A DNA stretch of 64,000 bases from Pedobacter sp. AJM (GCF_002197755.1 NZ_NHOT01000003.1:124001-188000), one strand, 5' to 3'; shown: positions 18,456 to 27,025, counted from the first letter of the stretch. Translations and numbers: made by a program. The notes: a model not told the origin generated them from the letters alone.

Positions 18456-19484
18456 ATGATCAAAAGGACACTTCATTTTAGCAATCCGGCCTATTTAAGT
18501 CTGCAAAAAAATCAGCTAGCTATCGATTTACCACACTTAAAATCGCTTGGAGAGCAGGAATCAAAAAAATCTATTCCGATAGAAGACATTGGCATTATCA
18601 TTTTAGACAATCAGCAAATAACCATTACCCACGGATGCATTGCGGCTTTATTGGAAAATAATGCGGCCATCATCACCTGTAATCAAAGTCGTCATCCTAC
18701 CGGGATGATGCTGCCTATAGACGGTCATAACACCCAAAGTGAACGGTTCCGCTATCAGATTGACGCTTCGCAACCGCTTAAAAAACAACTGTGGCAACAA
18801 ACCGTTCAAGCTAAAATTCTAAATCAGGCAGCTGTACTTTTCAATCGAGGCATTGCCTGCGACAATATGGTGCATTTGGCCAAATCAGTTCGTTCTGGAG
18901 ACCCTGATAATTATGAAGGCCGGGCCGCAGCCTATTACTGGAAAAATGTATTTCCTAAAAAGTTAGACTTCTTTCGTGGCCGGGAGGGCGATCCACCTAA
19001 TAATCTACTTAATTATGGCTATGCAATTTTAAGAGCTATTGTTGCCCGTGGATTGGTTTGTTCGGGCCTGCTCCCTACTCTGGGCATACACCACCGGAAT
19101 AAATACAACGCCTATTGTCTGGCGGATGATATTATGGAACCTTATAGGCCTTATGTTGATGAGATCGTTTTAGGAATTATAGATAGAGGCGAAAACTTTT
19201 TAGAATTGGGAACTTCTATTAAAATGCAGCTTTTGGGGATTGCTACCGCTGATGTACAATTTCAGAAAAGCAAAAGTCCGCTGATGGTTGGATTACAGAG
19301 CACAACTTCTTCTCTGGCGAGATGTTATGAAGGAACGACTCGAAAAATCATCTATCCAATGATGAAAAACTTCGATACCAGGCGGCCATATAATTATAAT
19401 TTTTCTAATGAGCTTTCCATCATGAATAGTGAAAATTTGGAAGCTACCGGTCAAAATACTAGCGAAGACAAATTACCTTTTTAA
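18456..19484 (+). CDS. cas1: CRISPR integrase Cas1
   Basis: A 342-residue type II Cas1, the catalytic subunit of the Cas1-Cas2 spacer integrase. The metal-binding residues are Glu154 (YEGRAAAYYWKNVFP), His212 (LGIHHRNKYNAYCLADDIMEPYR) and the acidic pair near residue 226. It is longer than the roughly 300 residues usual for type II-C, because of a C-terminal tail of about 40 residues after the last helix. It begins one base after the nuclease-like ORF and ends three bases before cas2, so the three genes form one unit. Confidence 0.95.
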   Translation: MIKRTLHFSNPAYLSLQKNQLAIDLPHLKSLGEQESKKSIPIEDIGIIILDNQQITITHGCIAALLENNAAIITCNQSRHPTGMMLPIDGHNTQSERFRYQIDASQPLKKQLWQQTVQAKILNQAAVLFNRGIACDNMVHLAKSVRSGDPDNYEGRAAAYYWKNVFPKKLDFFRGREGDPPNNLLNYGYAILRAIVARGLVCSGLLPTLGIHHRNKYNAYCLADDIMEPYRPYVDEIVLGIIDRGENFLELGTSIKMQLLGIATADVQFQKSKSPLMVGLQSTTSSLARCYEGTTRKIIYPMMKNFDTRRPYNYNFSNELSIMNSENLEATGQNTSEDKLPF

Positions 19485-19817
<333 letters not shown>

Positions 19818-19852
19818 AAAAAGCACATTACAATTTAATAAATACTTAGAAT

Positions 19853-19886
19853 AAAAATCCTGGCGCAATTGCACCAGGATTTTTTT
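19853..19886 (+). terminator. Terminator of the cas operon
   Basis: A near-perfect long hairpin (AAAATCCTGG paired with CCAGGATTTT, with the inner palindrome GCAATTGC) followed by TTTTTTT on the plus strand, between cas2 and the array. Confidence 0.85.
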
Positions 19887-19939
19887 AATTCTAATTTTTG
19901 AACTAACCTACTGACGGATAGTTATTTGAAACCATGTAT

Positions 19940-20214
19940 GTTGTTGTAAATATCAGTAGTTCAAAGAATGAAAGCAAATCACAACTGGAAAAACCAATTG
20001 TCCGCACGGTGGCGAGTTGTTGTAAATATCAGTAGTTCAAAGAATGAAAGCAAATCACAACAAGTTACTTTAATATCCGCACCAGCAGATCGTTGTTGTA
20101 AATATCAGTAGTTCAAAGAATGAAAGCAAATCGCTACCAAGGACCAACCGGAAAGCACGGTATTGCAGTTATTGTAAATATCAGCAGTTCGGCAGCATTC
20201 AAGCAAATTACGAC
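19940..20214. CRISPR. Short type II-C CRISPR array (3 repeats plus 1 degenerate)
   Basis: Repeats of 46 bases begin at 19940, 20016 and 20092, exactly 76 bases apart, with 30-base spacers at 19986-20015 and 20062-20091. The third repeat loses its last bases after 20132. A fourth, strongly diverged copy begins at 20168, again in the 76-base register. On the plus strand the repeats start GTTGTTGTAAATATC; on the minus strand they start GTTGTGATTTGCTTTC, which looks like typical Bacteroidota type II-C repeats. The decayed end faces away from cas2, so the leader side is probably the cas2 side. Confidence 0.95.
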
Positions 20215-20249
20215 CAATGGTCAGAACATATAACGAACATGTTTGTTGT

Positions 20250-20390
20250 TTGCAAAAAATAAGTGCTTCAAAGAATTAAGTTTGCAAATTCATGCATATC
20301 TATAAAAATTTGAGTGTTTTTTTAAACCAACAGTTAGAATTATAGCTTCAAGCAAAAAGGGTCTCAGCATTAACCAAGACCCTTTTTGTT
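20250..20390 (+). ncRNA. Candidate tracrRNA
   Basis: Just beyond the array, 20266-20290 reads TTCAAAGAATTAAG then TTTGCAAATTC. This pairs with the first 24 or so bases of the repeat read on the minus strand, as two helices (TTCTTTGAA and TTTGC) separated by a bulge, the usual repeat:anti-repeat shape. A GCTT/AAGC mini-hairpin follows near 20345, then the terminator at 20354-20388. A weak -7-like box (CATGTTTG, 20238-20245) would start the RNA near 20250. This orientation implies that crRNAs are transcribed from the minus strand. Confidence 0.6.
20354..20388 (+). terminator. Rho-independent terminator (tracrRNA 3' end)
   Basis: A perfect 11-bp stem, AAAAAGGGTCT (20354-20364) with AGACCCTTTTT (20377-20387). 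It has T runs on both strands, so it can also end the minus-strand H1-like gene, whose stop is 20 bases away. Confidence 0.85.
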
Positions 20391-20406
20391 TCATACTCAC
20401 GAAATA

Positions 20407-20586
20407 TTATTTTTCAGAGTTTTTCTTTTCAGTTACTTCTGCACGGATTTCTTGTGCTAATACTTTAAGATCTTGCATCGCTTTACGTACACGAGTACCA
20501 GCAGCTGCATTGCCAGCATTATAAAATTTTTCCACATCTGCTTCGATAGCAGCAACAGCAGCTTTAACTTTTGAGAATTTTTCCAT
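20407..20586 (-). CDS. Histone H1-like protein
   Basis: A 59-residue helical protein: MEKFSKVKAAVAAIEADVEK at the N-terminus, then FYNAGNAAAGTRVRKAMQDL, ending in a Lys/Glu-rich tail. This is the short Hc1/H1-like form common in Bacteroidota, thought to be a DNA- or nucleoid-associated protein. The AAAGTRVRKAMQDLK segment is its most conserved part. The gene is single and shares a bidirectional terminator with the tracrRNA candidate. The DNA-binding role is inferred from the family. Confidence 0.8.
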   Translation of the reverse strand: MEKFSKVKAAVAAIEADVEKFYNAGNAAAGTRVRKAMQDLKVLAQEIRAEVTEKKNSEK

Positions 20587-20768
20587 CGCTAATTGATGTT
20601 TTTAAGGTTTAAAAAATTTATTTTTTTCCAATAATACATATTTACCTTGAATTAACAAGAGAAAGCATATTTTAATTTAAAATAAGTTTTACACATATTC
20701 ACAATCTAAAAATGCCCCTGGCGTATTATACAAGTATTTTATTTAATAATGTGAGAAAATATGTTCAC

Positions 20769-21353
20769 TTAATTTATTTGTTTCGAAAGCCTGATCAGAT
20801 TATCAAAAGTTTGATTAGCGCTATTTACACAAACTTCATAATCAGCTTCCTCAACCTTTTCATTTATTATACTTACAAATTTTTTCCATTTAGCACCTAA
20901 TTCTGCCCCATAAACACCGTAATAATGCAAACCATCCCCATTATCTTTAAAATTTGGATTAGCTAAGATATGTTTCTTAATTACGTTTCCGCCTAATGTA
21001 GCTCCTTCTAAAACATATAATGCACCCAAAATCGCTGCATTGTTCTGGTCAGGAATAAATAAGTCAAAATCTAAAGCCGGTAAGGTTAAGCTGTCAATAT
21101 TCCAATATGCTAAATCTTTTTCCAGTGCATTAAGTTTTAATCGGCTATTCATATCCAATTCCTGCGCGAGATTGGTTTCAAGCATGTTGGCCAGCTTATT
21201 TTCCAGCCTTTGATGGATAATATAATTGATGGTAAGGAGTTTCTTATAATCATTTACACTTAGCGTGTGATTCATAATGTCGTGAACAAACATTAACGAT
21301 TCCAGTTTTTTATGTTTTTCTGCTGTTTCTGTTCTTAATATATCGGCAATCAT
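20769..21353 (-). CDS. bphO: Heme oxygenase (biliverdin-producing), BphO-like
   Basis: A 194-residue helical protein of the heme oxygenase fold. The proximal His is in AEKHKKLE (about residue 14), and the distal helix has YVLEGATLGGNVI, matching the flexible glycine-rich distal helix. It would open heme to biliverdin IX-alpha, iron and CO. It lies in the same direction behind the receiver gene and the bacteriophytochrome, the usual partner that needs biliverdin as chromophore. The 91-base gap to the regulator allows co-transcription. Confidence 0.85.
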   Translation of the reverse strand: MIADILRTETAEKHKKLESLMFVHDIMNHTLSVNDYKKLLTINYIIHQRLENKLANMLETNLAQELDMNSRLKLNALEKDLAYWNIDSLTLPALDFDLFIPDQNNAAILGALYVLEGATLGGNVIKKHILANPNFKDNGDGLHYYGVYGAELGAKWKKFVSIINEKVEEADYEVCVNSANQTFDNLIRLSKQIN

Positions 21354-21444
21354 TCTATTCGTTATTTTTAAATTAAAATGGATATAAAAATAAAAGATTC
21401 GAATAAACCATCCGAATCTTTTATTTTTATTTTATTATATTGAA

Positions 21445-21864
21445 TTAATTCATTCTCAGGTGCTTGTTAAACCAGAAATCGTGTACCGAATGTACACATT
21501 TCACCAGGTTATCATAGCCATCAGGCTTAGTAAGATATGCATTGGCACCAAATTCAATAGATGCTTTTACATCATCCGGATTATCCGAAGTAGAAAATAA
21601 AATTACTGGTATAGATTTTAAATAAGGAATATCGCGTATAAATTTCAGCAAATCCAATCCGGACAATCCCGGCAGGTTTAAATCCAATAAAATTAATTTG
21701 GGTTTGATTTTACTTTCTGCAAACTGTTGCAGTTTGGCCAAAGCTTTGGCGCCGTCTTCAACAATTGCAATATTCAATGTATCTCCTACCTCCTTGATGG
21801 CACTCTGCATAAAAAAAGCATAATCTTCATCATCCTCAACGTAAAATATATCTGGTGTACTCAT
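21445..21864 (-). CDS. Receiver-only response regulator (phytochrome partner)
   Basis: A 139-residue CheY-like receiver with no output domain. The acidic pocket is EDDED, the phospho-acceptor Asp is in LILLDLNLPG (about residue 61), the Ser/Thr switch is in FSTSDN, and the conserved Lys is in LTKPDG. Its ATG overlaps the last base of the phytochrome gene, so the two are translationally coupled and the kinase is its likely phosphate donor. This Rcp1-type arrangement is typical of phytochrome systems. The downstream target is unknown. Confidence 0.9.
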   Translation of the reverse strand: MSTPDIFYVEDDEDYAFFMQSAIKEVGDTLNIAIVEDGAKALAKLQQFAESKIKPKLILLDLNLPGLSGLDLLKFIRDIPYLKSIPVILFSTSDNPDDVKASIEFGANAYLTKPDGYDNLVKCVHSVHDFWFNKHLRMN

Positions 21865-24119
21865 TATTGTAAATTTTTAAAAGCTACGTAAAACGTAGAC
21901 CCGGCATTCAGCTTGCTTTCAAACCAAACGCGGCCGTGATGCCGCTCAACCACTCGTTTAACAATGGCTAAACCAACACCAGTCCCTTCAATTTCCTTAA
22001 CATTATCCATGCGCTTAAACAGTTCAAAAACCCTGTCGTAATACCTGTTATCAATTCCTATACCATTATCTTTAATGGCATAAACCGTTTCTCCTCCCTC
22101 AATATACGCAGAAATCTCTATGACAGGTTTTTCTACCATTAAAGAGTATTTGACCCCATTACTCATCAGATTGGTAAATACTTGCGCAATCATGGTCCTA
22201 TCTCCCTTTATATTTGGCAAATGGCCTAAAATCAATTCGGATTTGTCTGCTTTGAAAGCCGCCCATACTTCAGATTTGATTTCTTGTATCAAGGATGGCA
22301 TATCAATGGTTTCAAAATTAATTTCAGAACGCCCTACCCTTGCTAAATTTAAGATTTCCTTAATGAGGAAATTCATTTTATCAGCACCAATTAAAATCCT
22401 GCTCAACATCTTGATTGCATGATCATCAAGACTTTTGTTTTTCAGCATTAATTCTGCATATGTTTTGATAGAAGTTAATGGTGTTCTTAAGTCATGAGAG
22501 ATGGTATAACTGAAAGTATCAAGCTCTTCATAAGCAGATTGCAATTTTTCATTCAATAACCTGATTTCATTGGCCTTTTTATTTACATCCGTAATGATAA
22601 TTTCACGAATCCTTAAAACGGAGGCAATTTCTTCTGCCATCCATTTTTCAGAGGTATTGCTGACCACTTCCGACCAGGCTTCAAAAGATTTTCTGGGTGA
22701 TAGATTAAGTAAACCATTTTCAGACAATACAACTTCTTTATCTGGATTTCCAGCCCAGTTTATGGTTGTTATGAGTTCAGGCTTAAACCAAATAATCATT
22801 TCGCCAAGATCTTTACTGATATTACAGGCCAAGATTCCTGAAGCAATGTCTTTATATTTCTTTGCCGGCGAATGTATTTCTGATAAACGATGGGTATAGT
22901 AGATGGATTCATCGTTGCTGGTTTTCAACCATTCTGCCAATTCTAAAATATCTTCATCAACCGGAACCTGCCCAATTGTTTTTAGTCTCTTTTCAAAAAT
23001 TATAGCTGCACCCGTTGCATTGGTAATAGATAAAATATTTCTTTGATGATCGGTAAGGGCATCAATCAAATACTTATCCTGGCTGAGGTATTCAGAAAGT
23101 ATGGCTGCAGTGCTTTTAAACTGTTCAACCATTTCAGAATCTTCTTCGTCCTGGCGATATTCCAATGCGGATGACAAGATCTGACCAATCAGTTTCGCAC
23201 CTTCCCTTGCTTTATAATCAATAAATTTAGGTGAATAATTATGGCAGGCAATTAATCCCCATAGTTCACCATGAGAGATCAGCGAAATACTGAAACTGGA
23301 ATACACACCCATATTTTTTAGATATTGGATATGAATCGGTGAAACTGCCCTTAAATTAGATTTTGTTAAATCTAATGGCTGATCGGTTAAATAAGTTAAG
23401 ATATCGGAATCCTGCTCATTAACATCAGCTATTAACCTGGTTAAATTTAGTTTATATAATTCCCTTGCCTGTTTTGGAATATCGGATGCCGGATAATGAA
23501 GCCCGAAAAAAGGTTCAAGCTCATCATTTTTTTCTTCTGCAACTACTTCTCCATGACCATCATTTAAGAACTTATAAATCATGACACGATCATAATTGAT
23601 GAGTTTTTTAACTTCAAGCGCTGCACCTTTTAATAAAGAGGAAACACTCCTGCCCTGCAACATGGCAGATGCCGAACGTCCGATTATGCCTTGAATGTCA
23701 TATTGTAAGGTTACAGGTTCAAATTCTATCAACCAGTTATTTTCAGATTCGGAAATTGTAATATAATACGGCTTTTTATCAATATTTATCGGATGAGGAT
23801 TAATGGCATCAAAATTTTTCCTGATTATACCTAGTTTAAGTAAATCCTCTATGTTGAATTCTGGTTCCTGCTGCGTTAAAAGATGGTCCAGTGCCGAAAG
23901 CGGCTGATCAAGAAGACCACTCGCCTGTTTGCTCAAAAAATAATTAATATTCTCACTTACATAGGTAATGTGAAAATCGTTTTTATGTACGGCAATTAAA
24001 AAACCATGTGCCTGAATTTTTCCAGGGATATGAATGGGCTCTTTATCGCAATTTGTAAGATCTACAGAAAATTGATTCATATTAAATTTAGATGCTACAA
24101 AAATATTAGAATTTTTCAA
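21864..24119 (-). CDS. bphP: Bacteriophytochrome histidine kinase
   Basis: A 751-residue red/far-red photoreceptor kinase. N-terminal PAS: LTNCDKEPIHIPGKIQAHG, with the biliverdin-attaching Cys at residue 24 of this start. GAF: PASDIPKQARELY carries the chromophore-contacting DIP motif. The PHY domain follows to about residue 500, then HisKA with phospho-acceptor His in YTISHDLRTPL (about residue 543) and HATPase (DNGIGID, GTGVGLAIV). Light would switch its autophosphorylation and the coupled receiver. All key residues are present. Confidence 0.93.
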   Translation of the reverse strand: MKNSNIFVASKFNMNQFSVDLTNCDKEPIHIPGKIQAHGFLIAVHKNDFHITYVSENINYFLSKQASGLLDQPLSALDHLLTQQEPEFNIEDLLKLGIIRKNFDAINPHPINIDKKPYYITISESENNWLIEFEPVTLQYDIQGIIGRSASAMLQGRSVSSLLKGAALEVKKLINYDRVMIYKFLNDGHGEVVAEEKNDELEPFFGLHYPASDIPKQARELYKLNLTRLIADVNEQDSDILTYLTDQPLDLTKSNLRAVSPIHIQYLKNMGVYSSFSISLISHGELWGLIACHNYSPKFIDYKAREGAKLIGQILSSALEYRQDEEDSEMVEQFKSTAAILSEYLSQDKYLIDALTDHQRNILSITNATGAAIIFEKRLKTIGQVPVDEDILELAEWLKTSNDESIYYTHRLSEIHSPAKKYKDIASGILACNISKDLGEMIIWFKPELITTINWAGNPDKEVVLSENGLLNLSPRKSFEAWSEVVSNTSEKWMAEEIASVLRIREIIITDVNKKANEIRLLNEKLQSAYEELDTFSYTISHDLRTPLTSIKTYAELMLKNKSLDDHAIKMLSRILIGADKMNFLIKEILNLARVGRSEINFETIDMPSLIQEIKSEVWAAFKADKSELILGHLPNIKGDRTMIAQVFTNLMSNGVKYSLMVEKPVIEISAYIEGGETVYAIKDNGIGIDNRYYDRVFELFKRMDNVKEIEGTGVGLAIVKRVVERHHGRVWFESKLNAGSTFYVAFKNLQ

Positions 24120-24191
24120 TTAATAAGTATGAAGCATAGGTTTAGCAGTAGTGCAATTTAAATGATTGAGCTTAACATTTATTTTTTATTT

Positions 24192-24199
24192 TATATTTG
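24192..24199 (+). promoter_or_regulatory. -7 box for the divergent receiver gene
   Basis: TATATTTG matches TAnnTTTG exactly. It lies downstream of the first ATG of the open frame (24166), which means that ATG would not be in the transcript and a TTG at 24220 or 24229 is the more likely start. Confidence 0.45.
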
Positions 24200-24228
24200 T
24201 TAAAATTTTAAAAAATCAATTGCAAAAC

Positions 24229-24597
24229 TTGGCAAAAAAAAACATTCTGGTTGTTGAAGATAACCATGCTATTTTAGATGTAATTACGCTCATTCTAGAA
24301 AGTGAAGCTTTCCATGTTGAAGGCTTAAATAATGGAACAAATTTTCTAAATCATGTACAGGAATTCAAACCTGACGTGATCATAATGGACATTATGCTTC
24401 CTGATATTGATGGTCGGGTGCTCCTTAAAGAATTAAAAAAAGCAAAGGCTACAAGTCATATACCTGTATTGATGATTTCTGCACGTTATCACTCAAATAA
24501 TTATATTCTCGATAATGTTTCTGCGGACGATTTCATGGCAAAGCCATTTAATATTGATGAGTTAATGGATAAAATTTACGCATTATTAAAAGCTTAG
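24229..24597 (+). CDS. Receiver-only response regulator
   Basis: A CheY-like single-domain regulator: ILVVEDNHAIL gives the acidic pair, VIIMDIMLPDIDG the phospho-acceptor Asp, and FMAKPFNIDEL the Lys. No output domain follows. The open frame reaches back to an ATG at 24166, but that would add an unrelated hydrophobic leader and precedes the -7 box. Homologues begin just before the first beta strand, so a TTG start at 24229 (or 24220) is preferred. It is divergent from bphP, separated by roughly 100 bases, and may belong to the same light-response circuit. Confidence 0.8.
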   Translation: MAKKNILVVEDNHAILDVITLILESEAFHVEGLNNGTNFLNHVQEFKPDVIIMDIMLPDIDGRVLLKELKKAKATSHIPVLMISARYHSNNYILDNVSADDFMAKPFNIDELMDKIYALLKA

Positions 24598-24720
24598 CAC
24601 ATAAATTTTATTCCAAAAAGGCGTAATTTACTCCTTTTAGTTTAGGTGTTCAGTTATCGGCAAGAAATAAACCTTGCAATAATCATTTATTTCCTGCCTG
24701 CATAATTACAATTTTACAGA

Positions 24721-24855
24721 TTAATCCTTCTTTTTAGCTACATCAACTTTCTTGGCATCTTTTGCTGAAGTTACCTTTTCATCTGCACTTTTAGCTTTCC
24801 CATTTTTGGGTGCTGTTGCTTTATTTTTTTCTGCTGCTGTTTTTGAATCTTTCAT
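24721..24855 (-). CDS. Small lysine/alanine-rich protein
   Basis: A 44-residue ORF made almost only of Lys, Ala, Asp, Ser and Thr (MKDSKTAAEKNKATAP ... KKVDVAKKKD). Composition is like the basic tails of histone H1-type or stress proteins, but no motif identifies it. It is preceded by an AT-rich leader and followed 24 bases upstream, in the same direction, by the SpoIIAA-like gene, so it may be co-transcribed with it. Coding status rests on a clean frame and biased composition. Confidence 0.5.
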   Translation of the reverse strand: MKDSKTAAEKNKATAPKNGKAKSADEKVTSAKDAKKVDVAKKKD

Positions 24856-24878
24856 AATAATATTTTAATTAATGTAAT

Positions 24879-25247
24879 TTAATCTTCAGTGGCAATCCAG
24901 GCTTTGGCTTCATCTATTTCATCAGGTTTAAATCCCCTGGAGTTGCCTGGTGTTAAAAAAGTAAAAAAATCAGAAAACCATTCTACACTTTTTTCAGCAC
25001 TTATCACAGCAATTTTCTTCCACTTGGTAAAGTTTTGCAAACCTGCTTTAGCATCCTGAATCCATGCGCCTGTAGTGAAATTTTTAACTTCAGTATCCAG
25101 TACCAGTAAATACCTGATTTCTCCGAAACGATCTGATGTTCTGGCCAGGCCAGGAAGCAGAACGTCTTTCAAATCATCGGCACTTACCACACCAGTAGCC
25201 CGAACGCCAAAAATATGATCGGGTAATCCCGTAATTTCAGTTAACAT
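24879..25247 (-). CDS. SpoIIAA-like (STAS/CRAL-TRIO fold) protein
   Basis: A 122-residue protein of the SpoIIAA-like family: GVRATGVVSADDLKDVLLP near the N-terminus, YLLVLDTEVKNFTTGAW in the middle, and KIAVISAEKSVEWFSDFF followed by a PGNSRGF turn. These STAS-related domains bind small molecules or partner proteins in regulation; no enzymatic site is evident. It is full length for the family. It is divergent from the esterase gene, with a 144-base intergenic region between them. Confidence 0.75.
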   Translation of the reverse strand: MLTEITGLPDHIFGVRATGVVSADDLKDVLLPGLARTSDRFGEIRYLLVLDTEVKNFTTGAWIQDAKAGLQNFTKWKKIAVISAEKSVEWFSDFFTFLTPGNSRGFKPDEIDEAKAWIATED

Positions 25248-25391
25248 ATAAAATGGTTTTACTTAGAACAGCACGAACACTTAAGAAGTTTGAATAATAT
25301 TAAAAATCTGGAAAGTTGTAAAGCATTTAAAACTCTTATCTTCCTGATAACGTTATTAAAACAACTTTAATAAAAACAATAAATTAAAACT

Positions 25392-26510
25392 ATGAAAAGC
25401 AATTTAAATAGGCTACTGATAGCCGCACTGTCTGTAGCCATTACAGTTTCCGCCTGTACAAACACGACCAAGACCAACACTTCTACTGATTCTTTAACTG
25501 CAGATTCAACAGCGAGTACCGGTTTAAAACCTGCTGGTCCGCCACCAGAATGGGGACAAAGCATTAAGCCGGAAATGCAGTCAGTGATTGAAAAATTAGC
25601 AAGCTATGGTGATAAACCCATAGAAACACTTAGTGCTGCAGATGCCAGAAAAAATCATACGCCTACTGATGCCGTTATGGATCTGATCAAAGTAAATCAC
25701 ATAAAATTACCTGCTCCAATGGTTGATACTACCGGAAAAGACATTGATGTTCCAGGTGGAAAAGTTCATTTACGCATTTATACACCGAAATCAGGCAATG
25801 GTCCCTTTCCTGTAATTGTTTATTATCATGGCGGTGGTTTCGTTATTGCAAATCTTGATGTTTACAATGCTTCTGCTCAAGGCCTTGCAGAACAGGTTAA
25901 TGCAGTTGTGGTGTCAGTAGCCTATCGTTTGGCACCAGAAAACAAATTCCCCACCGCACATAACGATGCCTTTGCCGCATATGAATGGGCGATTAAAAAT
26001 GCAGTGAGCCTGAAAGGAGACCCGGCTAAAATTGCTGTTGTTGGAGAAAGTGCTGGTGGAAACCTGGCTGCAAACGTTTCCATTATGGCCAGAGATAAAA
26101 ATATTATGGTTCCGGTACACGAAGTTTTGGTATATCCTATTGCACAAGCCAATATGAATACGGAATCTTATAAAATGTACGCCAATGCCAAACCACTAAA
26201 TAAAGCCATGATGGCCTGGTTTACGGAAAAATACCTGACCACAATGATTGAAGCACAAAACCCTAAAATTTCCTTGGTAAATGCCAAATTAAAAGGATTG
26301 CCACCAACCACTATTATTACTGCAGAAATAGATCCTTTGCATGATGATGGCACCATGTTGGCCAATAAACTGGCTGAGGCAGGCGTAAATATAAATAGCA
26401 GAAATTATGAGGGCGTAACACATGAATTTTTTGGAATGGCAGCTGTTGTACCGGAAGCTAAAGCGGCCCAGGCATATGCTGCAGAACAATTGAAAGCAGC
26501 CTTTAAATAG
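25392..26510 (+). CDS. Secreted alpha/beta-hydrolase (HSL-family esterase)
   Basis: A 372-residue exported lipoprotein (AITVSACTN lipobox, Cys at about residue 22) with a Thr/Ser-rich linker and then a hormone-sensitive-lipase type hydrolase. The oxyanion motif is YYHGGGFV, the nucleophile is in GESAGGNLA (GxSxG), the acid is in EIDPLHDDG, and the catalytic His is in GVTHEFFGM. It should hydrolyse short-chain or aryl esters at the cell surface or in the periplasm. A terminator follows 15 bases after the stop codon. Confidence 0.9.
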   Translation: MKSNLNRLLIAALSVAITVSACTNTTKTNTSTDSLTADSTASTGLKPAGPPPEWGQSIKPEMQSVIEKLASYGDKPIETLSAADARKNHTPTDAVMDLIKVNHIKLPAPMVDTTGKDIDVPGGKVHLRIYTPKSGNGPFPVIVYYHGGGFVIANLDVYNASAQGLAEQVNAVVVSVAYRLAPENKFPTAHNDAFAAYEWAIKNAVSLKGDPAKIAVVGESAGGNLAANVSIMARDKNIMVPVHEVLVYPIAQANMNTESYKMYANAKPLNKAMMAWFTEKYLTTMIEAQNPKISLVNAKLKGLPPTTIITAEIDPLHDDGTMLANKLAEAGVNINSRNYEGVTHEFFGMAAVVPEAKAAQAYAAEQLKAAFK

Positions 26511-26525
26511 AACTTCATTAAAGTT

Positions 26526-26553
26526 AAAACGCCTGTAAAATTACAAGCGTTTT
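26526..26553 (+). terminator. Terminator of the esterase gene
   Basis: AAAACGC pairs with GCGTTTT, extended inside by TGTA/TACA, 15 bases after the esterase stop codon; a short T tract follows. Confidence 0.65.
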
Positions 26554-26561
26554 ATTTCACT

Positions 26562-26810
26562 TCATTGTCTAGTCCTGAAATAGCGATGCAAAAACGCATC
26601 GTTATGACAATTATTACAAATTGGGATACCAAAAGCATACCCAAAAAGACTATTCTTATCCTTTAAACATCAGATTGTTTTCGAGATTGAACAGGGTGAA
26701 CTATCTACAACAGGCGCTTTAAAGAAATAGGTCATCCAGTCTCGCTCGACCATAGTGGGCTGGTTGGATACAAGGAATCGGCATTACGACTGAAAGTTAT
26801 CATCAGCGTG
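26562..26810 (+). mobile_element. Remnant of an IS3-family-like element (orfA fragment)
   Basis: A broken frame from about 26648 reads KRLFLSFKHQIVFEIEQGEL, then a TAG at 26728-26730 where a Tyr codon would be expected, then QSRSTIVGWL. This is the helix-turn-helix of IS3-type OrfA (...EIEQGEL...YGIQSRSTIVGWLRKYG). The rest of orfA and all of orfB are missing. A hairpin GCGATGC/GCATCG at about 26583-26601 lies just upstream, where an IS end might have been. Confidence 0.5.
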
Positions 26811-26981
26811 GAGGATGCTATCAAGCGTATTGATGGAAATTCATATGAATTTTATGTCAGCACTCCCCAGGGTACTGCTTATGTTAAAGTCGAACGCCCT
26901 GCGGGCAGAAGGGCTTACATCAGAACAGTTCCGGACAGAACCCAAAAGGATAACCTTTTAAGTTTACCGCAGTGTAAATAA
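26700..26981 (+). pseudogene. DUF3892-like gene fragment
   Basis: The frame is open from 26700 to the TAA at 26979-26981 but has no ATG. Its second half reads VEDAIKRIDGNSYEFYV, then AYVKVERPAGRRAYIRTVPD and NLLSLPQC, which matches the C-terminal two thirds of DUF3892 proteins. The expected N-terminus is replaced by sequence overlapping the OrfA remnant, so the gene appears decapitated by the insertion event. Function of DUF3892 is unknown. Confidence 0.55.
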
Positions 26982-26990
26982 CGATTAAAT

Positions 26991-27025
26991 AAAAGGGCTA
27001 CCGATGGTTGATCAGTAGCCCTTTT
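26991..27025. terminator. Bidirectional terminator
   Basis: A perfect 11-bp stem, AAAAGGGCTAC with GTAGCCCTTTT, between the DUF3892 fragment and the end of the helicase gene. It serves both directions. Confidence 0.85.

Noticed and set aside
20250-20390. tracrRNA on the minus strand
   Set aside because: The other half of the degenerate repeat could pair with a plus-strand crRNA, but then no terminator would follow it on the minus strand, and the repeat's minus-strand reading fits known type II-C repeats better.
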